Assembly: GCA_963777975.1 (NCBI GenBank)
Contig: CAVZSO010000013.1
Span: forward strand, 1-64,000
Direction of reading: 5' to 3'
DNA from: CSP1-4 sp963777975
GTDB lineage: Bacteria; Chloroflexota; Limnocylindria; Limnocylindrales; CSP1-4
Length of the DNA: 64,000 nt
The notes under the pieces are model-generated. The model saw only the letters and a list, made by a program, of their open reading frames with translations. It was not told the origin of the DNA and ran no database searches. Positions 54,921 through 62,742 of the stretch are shown here, in pieces; within the stretch, counting starts at the first letter, position 1; each line of letters starts with the position of its first letter. The position numbers and the translations under genes were made by a program.

Positions 54921-55942
54921 ATGAGATGGATCTTCCATGTCGACATGGACGAGTTCATCGCCGCCGTCGAGGTCCTGCGGCATCCAGAGCTGCGCGGCAG
55001 GCCGGTGATCGTCGGCGGTGACGGCGATCCGACGAAGCGCGGGGTCGTCTCTACGGCATCGTACGAGGCTCGAGCGTTCGGCGTGCACTCGGCCATGCCC
55101 TTACGCACGGCGCTCAAGCGATGCCCGGAGGGCGTCTTCCTGGCCGTCGACAGCGACCACTACCTCGAGGCGAGCGGGCGCGTGATGCAGACGCTCCGCC
55201 AGTTCCCGGCGGTCGTGCAGGTGATGGGATGGGACGAAGCATTCATGGCGGTCGAGACCGACGACCCGGAGCGGCTCGCGCGCGAGGTGCAGCAAGCCGT
55301 GCTGGAGCGCACCGGCCTGTGGTGCTCGATCGGCGTCGGGGATTCGCTGCATCGCGCGAAGCTCGCGAGCGCCTTCGCGAAGCGCCGAGGCGTCTTCCGC
55401 CTCACCCGTCAGGAGTGGCCGGTCGTGATGGGCCCACGGCCGGTCGACGCGCTGTGGGGTGTCGGCGCCAGGACCGCGGCCAAGCTCGGTCAGCTCGGCA
55501 TCCACACGGTCGACGAGCTCGCGAACGCTGACGAGGCTGTGCTCGCCGCCCGGTTCGGTCCGAACACCGGGCCGTGGATCCGGCGGCTCGGCACGGGCGA
55601 CGACGACGGGCAGATCTCCGCCGAGCCCTATGTGCGCCGAGGCCAGAGCCGCGAGCGCACGTTCCAGCGGGACCTGACCGACCCGGACGAGATCCGGCGC
55701 CAGACCGAGCGGATCGCGCGGGAGCTCGTCGACGACCTGCCCGAGGGTCGAGACGTGATCCGGGTGACCGTCAAGCTGCGGACGTCGTCGTTCTTCACCT
55801 CGACCCACGGCGTCAAGCTCGCGGAGCCGACCGCGATGCCGGGCGGATCGTCGACGCCGCTCTTACCGCCCTCGAACGGTTCGATCTCGAGCGCCGCGTG
55901 CGGCTGCTCGGCGTTCGCGCGGAGCTCTCGGACCCCTCATAG
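54921..55942 (+). CDS. Y-family DNA polymerase (DinB-type, frameshifted near end)
   Basis: About 340 residues. Palm/finger motifs: IFHVDMDEFIAAVEVLRHPE (first metal Asp), GRPVIVGGDGDPTKRGVVST, SYEARAFGVHSAMPL, and MGWDEAFMAVE where the usual S-I-D-E-A-Y/F/L is G-W-D-E-A-F. The helix-hairpin-helix LWGVGARTAAKLGQLGIHTV and the little-finger domain follow. One missing base near 55832 shifts the last 37 residues; correction gives AGRIVDAALTALERFDLERR and a stop at 55942. The translesion polymerase acts in error-prone bypass. The variant M-G-W preceding DEA is common in actinobacterial members. Confidence 0.85.
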
Positions 55943-55975
55943 CGCAGACTCTGGGTCACCGCTGGATGCCGGGGA

Positions 55976-57677
55976 TCAGCGGAAGCCGGCCATCTCCTGC
56001 AGCGCGTGCCAGTTGGCGAGCCGGTCGAGCTGCGTGGCCTGGATCTCGACGGACGGCGTGCCATCGGCCGCGAAGTGCGGTGCGAAGCGACCCTCCGTCC
56101 GGGCAAAGGTCAGGAAGTCGATCGCGTCGCCATCGGGCGTCTTCGCCCAGTCGTCCTTGACGGCCGGATTGCCGGTCAGCGACAGGCGCTCGGCGAGTGA
56201 GTCGCCGCGCCGCGGGTCGTAGGTGAAGAGCGGGAAGGCGCGCGACTCGACGGCCAGCTTGGCCTGCCGCATCGAGGCTTCGTCGCCGATGCCGTGCTCC
56301 GGCTGGCAGGGGGTGTAGGCGATGATCACGGCCGGGCCGGGGTAGGCGTTGGCGTCCATGATCGACCGGTAGAAGTGGTTGATGTGGGCGGGCGTGGTCG
56401 AGGCCACGTAGGCCTCGCCGTGGGCGACCAGGATGCGACCCAGCTCCTTGCGCCGTTCCTGGCGTCCGTGGAGCTCCTTGCCGAAGGCCGAGAGCTTGGT
56501 GACCTGGCCGCCGAAGGAGGCCGTCGAGGCCTGGCCGCCAGTGTTCGAGTAGACCTGCGTGTCGAGCACGAGGACCTTGATGTCGGCGCCGGAGGCGACC
56601 ATCCGCGAGAGCGACTGGAAGCCGATGTCGTACATCGCCCCGTCGCCGCCCAGGACCCATAGGCGCCGCTCAGGGTGGCCGGCCTGATCCCAGCGGGTGC
56701 GGATGCCGAGCGCATCGGCCGGCGCGTTCTCGAAGAGCGAGTTCGTCCAGGGCACGAGGTAGGGGTTGAATGGGTAGGTGCTGCCGTAGACGGTGTTGCA
56801 GCCGGTGGCCGCCACGATGCCCATCGACTCGGGGCCGTGGACCTGGCGGGTGGCCGCGACCAGCATCCGGATGGCCGTCGCCTCGCCGCAACCGGCGCAG
56901 GAGCCGGCGCCCCCGACGTACCCGAGGGCGTGCTCGCCGAGCATCAGGTCGGCCAGGGCCTTCTCGTTGCGGTACTCGACCGGCGTCGGCGGCAGCGTGC
57001 GGAAGAAGCGCATGTCGCGCCCGAAGCGCTCCAGCGTCGACTCGCCGGTCGCCCACCTCGACCGGGACCTTGTCGATCATGTGGAGCGCGTCGTAGCCGA
57101 GGACGTGGCAGACGTCGACGCAGGCCGAGCAGCCCTTGCAGTGCCGCGGGTCGACGAAGATGCCGAACGAGGCCGGCTCGAGGCCCTTGCGGGTGGGCAC
57201 GTCGGCGTACTTGGTGGTGTGCGCGAAGTGTGACGTGGCGGTCGCCGAGGCCAGCGCGGGATCGGGCTCGGTCGATGCGAACGTCTCGATGGCGGCCGCG
57301 GTCTGGGACTCGGGCAGGGCGATACCGAGGATCGCCGTGTCGGGGCAGGCACTGACACAGGACATGCAGCCGACGCAGGCATCGAGGACGAACTCCGGGA
57401 TGCGGGGAGCCAGCTTGCTGAAGTCGCGCACCGCGGCCGTGCCCGGCGGCATGATCGAGCGCGCGACGCCGGCATCGGCCGGCAGCTCTGCGTCGGCCAC
57501 GCCCCGACGGTACGACGTGACCACGGAGCGGTTGAAGTCGTCGACGTAGGCGTCGAGGTCGAAGACCAGCTCGGCGGGCGCCAGCTCGGCCTCGTGCAGC
57601 TCCTTCGGCTGGCCGGCTTCCTTGACCAGCGTGGTCGCTCGCGCGTCGGCCTGCGCCTCGGCGATGCGCTCAGGCAT
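55976..57677 (-). CDS. 2-oxoacid:ferredoxin oxidoreductase, fused ferredoxin (delta) and beta subunit (frameshifted)
   Basis: About 566 residues. An N-terminal region is followed by two 4Fe-4S motifs, CVGCMSCVSACPD and CKGCSACVDVCHVLGYDAL, then the TPP-binding beta domain: GGAGSCAGCGEATAIRMLVA, VLGGDGAMYDIGFQSLSRMV and LVLDTQVYSNTGGQASTASF (GDG-N motif). One indel near 57045 lies between the two parts. It catalyses oxidative decarboxylation of pyruvate or another 2-oxoacid with electrons passing to ferredoxin. ATG 57677 overlaps the CBS gene stop by eight bases. The partner alpha-gamma subunit lies at 58092-60131. Confidence 0.88.
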
Positions 57678-58095
57678 CCCGGACCGCCTCGGCCATGGCA
57701 TGGACGACGTCGGTCATCGAGATGACCCCGATGGGGCAGTCCTCTTCGTCGTCCTCGACCACGACCAGCCGATGGATGTGGCGCTCCTCCATCGTGCGGA
57801 CCGCCTCCTCGAGGGGGGTGGTCGCCACGGCAGTGACGGCTGGGCTGGTCATCAGGTGGCGGACCTTGAGGCCCGGCCAGCCGTCCCACATGTGCTCCGT
57901 CGTCCGAGCCCGGACGAGGTCGGTCTCGCTCAGCACGCCGACCAGGGCGCCGAGCTCGTCGACGACCGGCAGACCATGCACGCGATAGAGGTCGAAGAGC
58001 TCGATGGCCTGGCCGAGCGGGGCATCAGCCGCGACCGTCACCGGGTCCGGGGTCATCAGGTCGCCGACGATCGGCGCCCGTCGTGGTTCGTTCAT
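57670..58095 (-). CDS. CBS-domain pair protein
   Basis: 141 residues forming one CBS module pair: VGDLMTPDPVTVAADAPLGQ and DLYRVHGLPVVDELGALVGV, then VRHLMTSPAVTAVATTPLEE and EERHIHRLVVVEDDEEDCPI followed by GVISMTDVVHAM. CBS pairs bind AMP/ATP/NAD(H) or similar and switch partner activity. The gene is embedded between the alpha-gamma and the delta-beta genes of the oxidoreductase with overlaps on both sides (4 and 8 bp), so the protein is probably made in stoichiometric amounts with the enzyme. Confidence 0.9.
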   Translation of the reverse strand: MNEPRRAPIVGDLMTPDPVTVAADAPLGQAIELFDLYRVHGLPVVDELGALVGVLSETDLVRARTTEHMWDGWPGLKVRHLMTSPAVTAVATTPLEEAVRTMEERHIHRLVVVEDDEEDCPIGVISMTDVVHAMAEAVRDA

Positions 58096-60131
58096 CGGTC
58101 GGCCTCCACGGGGACCAGGTCGGCGAGGGGAGCGGGGATGGTCGCCGGCGGCAGCTGCGTGAGCGGCACCAGGCCCAGGACGGTGCCGGTGACGTCGATC
58201 AGGCCGTCGTAGGCCGCCGTGATGACGGCCAGGTTGGCGTCCACGATGCTGGCGCCCTTCTTGCCGTAGAAGCGGCCGAGCCGATCGCGGACCGCCTCGA
58301 GCAGGGCGCCGCGTCCGAGCCCGGCCTGGCGGGCGAACGGCGTGACGCGCAGGAAGACGCCGACGAGGGCGATGCCCTGCATGCGCACGACCAGGTCCGG
58401 CCGGGGGGCGAAGCGGCCCGCCAGAGCCACGGTGTCGAGGGCCCAGAGGTGGAGTCGCCGGGCGATCATCTCGGCGCGCGCGGCGGCAGGCAGCGCGGCC
58501 CAGATCGTCTCGGGGTCGGGCAACGCGGTCTGGACGAAGACATCGGCCTCGTCGGCGAGCCCGCGCAGCGGATCGCCCTGTTCGAATGCATCGAGCCCGT
58601 GCAGTGGCACGAAGTCGACGGTCGGCAGCTCGGCGTGCTCGCGGATCGGGGAATCGGCGACGGTCAGGTAGTAGGTCGTCGGCAGGCCCTTCTTCTCGGA
58701 ACCGTATCGGGGGTAAGCCTGGACGTAGAGGCCGAAGAGCTCGCCGACCACGGTCGCCACGACCTTGTTGGTGGTCACCGATCCGAAGCCGCCGATGGAG
58801 TGACCGCGCATCGAGTACGCGCCTTCGGGCCGCAGGTCGACGGCCGGAGCGGTGAGGGCCAAGGGGTGACGGATACCGACCACCGCCCGGGGCTGGGCTC
58901 GGACGGCGGCCGGGTCGGCCAGGCGGTCGAAGATGGCGATAAGGTCCGCACCCGCGATATCGCGCGAGCCCAGCCCGGCAGCCACGGTCAGGACGATCGG
59001 TCCGGCCAAGCCCTGCGCGCCGGCATGGTCGTAGAGGGCGGCCTTCGTCTCGCGGGTCAGCGGGTTGTCCGCGGCCAGCGGCTCGTCGGCACGTTCCACG
59101 ATGGCGACCGCGGCAGCGCCGGATAGTGCAGACGCGATCTCGGTCGCGGGGAAGGGTCGGAAGGAGGTCACGTTCAGGACGCCGACGCGGCGGCCCTGGC
59201 TGCGCAGGTGATCGACGACCGAGATAGCGGTGTCGGCCATCGTGCCCATGGCCACGAGGATGGCCTCGGCGTCCTCGCAGCGGTACGGCGCCACGAGGCC
59301 ATACGACCGGCCGGTCAGCTCGCCCCAGAGGGCCATGTCGTGGGCCAGGATCGTCGCCACCCGATCGGTGAAGCCGCGCTGGGCGATGCGCCCCTTCATG
59401 TAGCTGTCCTGGTTCTGGACGACGCCGGTCATGAGCGCCTGGGCGGGGTCGAAGAGGTCGCGCAGGTGATCGCGCGGGTCACCGACGAACTCCCGCAGCA
59501 GCTCGTCCTCGGGCAGCCACACATTCTCCATCGTGTGTGTCGTCAGGAAGCCATCCTGGCAGACGAGGAAGGGTGTCTCGGTCGCCTCGGCCGTGCGTCG
59601 GGCGATGGCCGTCAGGTCGGCCGCCTCCTGGGCGTTGCGGGCGATGACGATGCCCCAGCCCGTATCGGCCACGCCATAGATGTCGTCGTGCCCGGCGTGG
59701 ATGTTGAGCGCCTGGCTGGTCAGCGCTCGTGCGCCGACGTGGAAGACCGCCGGCAGCCGCTTGCCGGCGATGACGTAGAGGACCTCCTTCATGAGGATCA
59801 GGCCCTGGCCAGCGGTGAAGTTCGTGACTCGACCGCCCGCCACGGCGAAACCCTCGGCGGCGGAGGCGGATGAATGCTCCGACTCCGGCTCCTGGAAGGC
59901 GAGTGGCGTGCCCCACAGGTTGCGCTGACCGTTGGCGACCGCGGACTGGAAGACGGCGGCCATGGTCGTCGATGGCGTGATGGGATAGGCGCAGGCCGCC
60001 TCGGCGATGCGGGTCTCGACCGAGCCGATGGCCTCTGAGCCGTCGACGATCGAGGGGATGCCGGGGAACCGAGGGAGGGCTTCGACTGGCGGCTCGGACG
60101 CGGCGACGCGGGACGCATGCATCGTTGTCAT
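58092..60131 (-). CDS. 2-oxoacid:ferredoxin oxidoreductase, fused alpha-gamma subunit
   Basis: 679 residues. Alpha part: AACAYPITPSTTMAAVFQSA, AFQEPESEHSSASAAEGFAV and RVTNFTAGQGLILMKEVLYV (PFOR domain I), PLAADNPLTRETKAALYDHA region (domain II). Gamma part in the second half: YSMRGHSIGGFGSVTTNKVV, YPRYGSEKKGLPTTYYLTVA, GKKGASIVDANLAVITAAYD. It resembles pyruvate synthase/NifJ-like enzymes with gamma fused behind alpha. It starts at ATG 60131 and is followed by the CBS gene (ATGA). With the beta-delta gene it makes a complete two-polypeptide oxidoreductase. Confidence 0.9.
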   Translation of the reverse strand: MTTMHASRVAASEPPVEALPRFPGIPSIVDGSEAIGSVETRIAEAACAYPITPSTTMAAVFQSAVANGQRNLWGTPLAFQEPESEHSSASAAEGFAVAGGRVTNFTAGQGLILMKEVLYVIAGKRLPAVFHVGARALTSQALNIHAGHDDIYGVADTGWGIVIARNAQEAADLTAIARRTAEATETPFLVCQDGFLTTHTMENVWLPEDELLREFVGDPRDHLRDLFDPAQALMTGVVQNQDSYMKGRIAQRGFTDRVATILAHDMALWGELTGRSYGLVAPYRCEDAEAILVAMGTMADTAISVVDHLRSQGRRVGVLNVTSFRPFPATEIASALSGAAAVAIVERADEPLAADNPLTRETKAALYDHAGAQGLAGPIVLTVAAGLGSRDIAGADLIAIFDRLADPAAVRAQPRAVVGIRHPLALTAPAVDLRPEGAYSMRGHSIGGFGSVTTNKVVATVVGELFGLYVQAYPRYGSEKKGLPTTYYLTVADSPIREHAELPTVDFVPLHGLDAFEQGDPLRGLADEADVFVQTALPDPETIWAALPAAARAEMIARRLHLWALDTVALAGRFAPRPDLVVRMQGIALVGVFLRVTPFARQAGLGRGALLEAVRDRLGRFYGKKGASIVDANLAVITAAYDGLIDVTGTVLGLVPLTQLPPATIPAPLADLVPVEADR

Positions 60132-60212
60132 GCCCACAGGGTGGTCCGGGGCCGGCGTGGCCGTTAGGGGCATTGCGCCTGCGATGGGGGGCCGCTCGGC
60201 CCCAGTCACCGG

Positions 60213-61031
60213 TCAGGTCGTGGCGGCGGCGCGGGCGACGGCGGCCGCGTTGGCGGCCTCGAGGGACGCGAGTCTGTCGCCCGTGAGCTGGTCGCAGGCC
60301 CAGCCCCAATGGACGGCGACGACGTCACCGGGTCGCGCGTCATCGACGAACCCCCGGCCGTCGATGGCGGCAAGGATCCGCTCCCGCCGCTCCTCGCCGA
60401 AGCGCAACAGGCCGTCCTCGATGACCAGTGGGCGGGCCATCACGAGCAGCTCGTCGCCTTCGCGCGCGGTCACCAGGGCGGGCCTCACGAGACAGCTGTC
60501 CATGGTCGCCAGGATCGCGTCACGCGAGCCGTCGCCGGTCAGGCCGAGGCGTGGGTAGATCTCCAGCACGTGGAACGCGTGGTGCGGCGCGGCGCCCTGC
60601 GCGGGCTTGCCCGCCAGCCACCGCCAGTCGTCCAGTGTGGCGCGCCGGCGGACCCGGCGCTCGAGGTCGGCCTGGAAGGCCTTTGGGCTGAGCGCTTGGA
60701 GCAGGGGGCTGCCGACCCAATAGGCCTCGACGACCTGAGGATCCAACGGTCCCACGGCGCCAGGAGCCTGGGCAAGGAGCTCGAGGTACGGTCTTGCACC
60801 TGCGAACTCGCCGCACAGGCGGTGGAGATCGGGGTCATCGGCGCCGGCCACCACGCGATCGAAAAGCTCGCCCGGAGCCTGACCGCCGCAGTAGCCCAAG
60901 GCGTTGGGGCGAAACGCGAACCGCGCGAAGTGCAGGGCGCCCGACCGGTCGGACACGCGCGTAGGGCTCGGTCGTCCGGGGTAGGACGACGGTGGCGTCG
61001 AGGCTTCGGTGGCGGGACGCGGACTGCTCAT
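60213..61031 (-). CDS. DUF6390 family protein, hydrogenase-associated
   Basis: 272 residues. Recognised by LHFARFAFRPNALGYCGGQA near residue 45, AGARPYLELLAQAPGAVGPL, DPQVVEAYWVGSPLLQALSP, and GKPAQGAAPHHAFHVLEIYP. I know this family (DUF6390) as a companion of NiFe hydrogenase gene sets, especially in actinobacteria, without assigned function. A CY-containing motif (LGYCGG) and a HH pair could bind metal. The residues before 35 are low-complexity. ATG 61031 lies nine bases after the EamA stop. Confidence 0.7.
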   Translation of the reverse strand: MSSPRPATEASTPPSSYPGRPSPTRVSDRSGALHFARFAFRPNALGYCGGQAPGELFDRVVAGADDPDLHRLCGEFAGARPYLELLAQAPGAVGPLDPQVVEAYWVGSPLLQALSPKAFQADLERRVRRRATLDDWRWLAGKPAQGAAPHHAFHVLEIYPRLGLTGDGSRDAILATMDSCLVRPALVTAREGDELLVMARPLVIEDGLLRFGEERRERILAAIDGRGFVDDARPGDVVAVHWGWACDQLTGDRLASLEAANAAAVARAAATT

Positions 61032-61039
61032 GGTCGAGC

Positions 61040-62000
61040 TCACGTCTCCGACGCGACGGCGATCCGGGCAGGTCGGCGGAGTGAAACGACGGCCACGACG
61101 CCCGCACCTGCGGCGAGGAGCAGCAGCCCGGCCAGACGCTGGTCGGTCGGCGGCCGTGCCGGCCGCCACGGTACGCAGGGCGGCGGTGATCAGGGCGCCG
61201 ACGACGAGCACGCTCGTGACGACCGCTGCAGGTGCTCGCTCCAGGGCGCCGTACCAGGCGGCGACATAGCCGGCCAGGAGGACGGCCGTGACCGCCACGA
61301 AGCCCCACATGGCTGGCGTCCAGGCTCCGAGGCCGGACAGGCCGCCGCTCACGGCGACGATGGCCAGGAGGACGATCGATCCGATGGCCATCCGCGCGGC
61401 CGCGCCGCGTCCGGCACCGACGCGCGGCAGCAGCCGCCGGGCAAGGATGGTCTCGCCGGTCCACAGGAGCGTGGCCGCGAGGATGAGCAGCTCGCCGGCG
61501 CCGAGGCCCGTGCCGGCCGGCGGGTCGAGCAACAGCGTGCCGGCCAGCAGCACGACGAGGGCCAGCAGGGAGGCGGCGCCGGGCCGCTCGCCGAGGAGTG
61601 GCCAGGCGGCGATCGCGACCCACAGGAAGAGCGTCTTCTGGAGCACGGCCGAGCTCGGCGAGGCCGCCAGGGCGAGGCCCTCGAAGAAGAGCGCGAAGGC
61701 GAGTCCCCCGCCGACGATGCCGAGGACCAGGAGGCCCACCAGCTCGCGACGGCCGAGCGACGTGGTCTGGGGTGATGAGGTCGCGGTCTGCGCGGCGCCA
61801 GACCTCGCCGAACGCGCGGACAGGACGACGAGGACGGTGATGAAGAGGAGGCCGACGAAGCCGTTGCGGACGCCGGCCAGGAGCGTCGGGTCCGGGAAGC
61901 TCTTGACCATCAGTCCGTTCAGGTAGATCGACAGGCCGCTGATGCAGCCGGCCACGAGAGCCAGGCCGAGGCCCCATCGGGTCGTATGGGGGACGTTCAT
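61040..62000 (-). CDS. EamA/DMT-family transporter (one frameshift)
   Basis: About 319 residues, ten membrane helices in two five-helix EamA repeats: GLALVAGCISGLSIYLNGLM, FVGLLFITVLVVLSAR, LLVLGIVGGGLAFALFFEGL, and AELLILAATLLWTGETILAR-type second repeat. One indel near 61150 moves the final segment LAGLLLLAAGAGVVAVVSLR into another frame; the corrected stop is at 61040. ATG 62000 overlaps the hypC stop and is preceded by AGGAGG. A metabolite or metal exporter role in the hydrogenase operon is unknown. Confidence 0.8.
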
Positions 62001-62230
62001 GTAAGGACCTCCTGGAGAGCTTCGGGATCGCTGGCGCGAGCGCTGACGATGGCGGACGCTTCGTCTGGCGTCAGGCGACGGAGGATGGCGCCCAGCCCGA
62101 CCAGCACGTCGTCGCCCGGCAGGGCTTCTGGCACGATGAGGGCGGAGCAGCGCAGGACGCCATCGTCGGTGCGCACGATGGCCTCGTCACCGTCGCGGGC
62201 GAGGACGATGCCGAGGGCGGTCAGGCACAC
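61997..62230 (-). CDS. hypC: HypC/HupF-type hydrogenase assembly chaperone
   Basis: 77 residues. The family start motif MCLTALG (after GTG initiation; standard is MCxxIP/A-x) places the essential cysteine at residue 2, which carries the Fe(CN)2CO group to the large subunit. A DVLVGLGAILRRLTPDEASA helix follows. The start GTG 62230 lies inside the end of the protease gene, giving a 10-bp overlap. It is shorter and more divergent than classical HypC (about 90), consistent with a dedicated copy for this hydrogenase. Confidence 0.75.
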   Translation of the reverse strand: MCLTALGIVLARDGDEAIVRTDDGVLRCSALIVPEALPGDDVLVGLGAILRRLTPDEASAIVSARASDPEALQEVLT

Positions 62231-62742
62231 GGCGCGACCACCTCTCGCAGGGCTGTCTCGATGGCTCGCCCGGCAGCGGGCAAGGCCGCCCGGACGGGCG
62301 CCGAGAGCTGGCTGCCGATGGTGAACCTGGCGCCGGCGATACCCACGAACCGCCCATGCAGCGGATGTCCGCCGAGGGCGGCGGCCAGCTTCAGGACGGC
62401 TGGCAATGGCAGGCCATGCGTCGAGGCAGTCGGCGCCTCTCGCAGCTCGGCCACCTCGGCCAGGGTCCAGACGACGATCGTGCCCGGCGCCGGACCACGG
62501 ATGGCGTCGACGACGACGACCGGACCGGCACCCATGAGCGCCTCGACATCGAGATCGTGGGCACGAACAACGTCGACCCCCTCGAGCGCATCGCGCGACA
62601 TGAGCTTGAGCGCCGCCTCGGCCGCGCCATCGTCGCCTCGGCTTGCGTGGCCGATGACGAAGAGGCTCACCCGTGTCGCGCTCGGCTGGGCCTCAAGCTG
62701 GCCTGCGAGGGTGCCAGCCGTGCTGGTCGGTGTCCTGCTCAT
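62221..62742 (-). CDS. hydrogenase maturation protease
   Basis: 173 residues, HycI/HybD-like fold: VSLFVIGHASRGDDGAAEAA carries the metal-ligand aspartate of the GxxxRxDDGxG motif, VVVVDAIRGPAPGTIVVWTL the second ligand region, and STHGLPLPAVLKLAAALGG the family H-x-x-x-x-x-x-L signature with the histidine. It cleaves the large-subunit C-terminal peptide after nickel insertion. It overlaps both neighbours by 4 and 10 bp. Confidence 0.88.
   Translation of the reverse strand: MSRTPTSTAGTLAGQLEAQPSATRVSLFVIGHASRGDDGAAEAALKLMSRDALEGVDVVRAHDLDVEALMGAGPVVVVDAIRGPAPGTIVVWTLAEVAELREAPTASTHGLPLPAVLKLAAALGGHPLHGRFVGIAGARFTIGSQLSAPVRAALPAAGRAIETALREVVAPCA

Noticed and set aside
51530..55117. Long minus-strand open frame of about 1195 residues
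   Set aside because: Only its middle part (the TPP enzyme from 54061) is real; both ends are antisense to the stress-protein, YbaK and polymerase genes.
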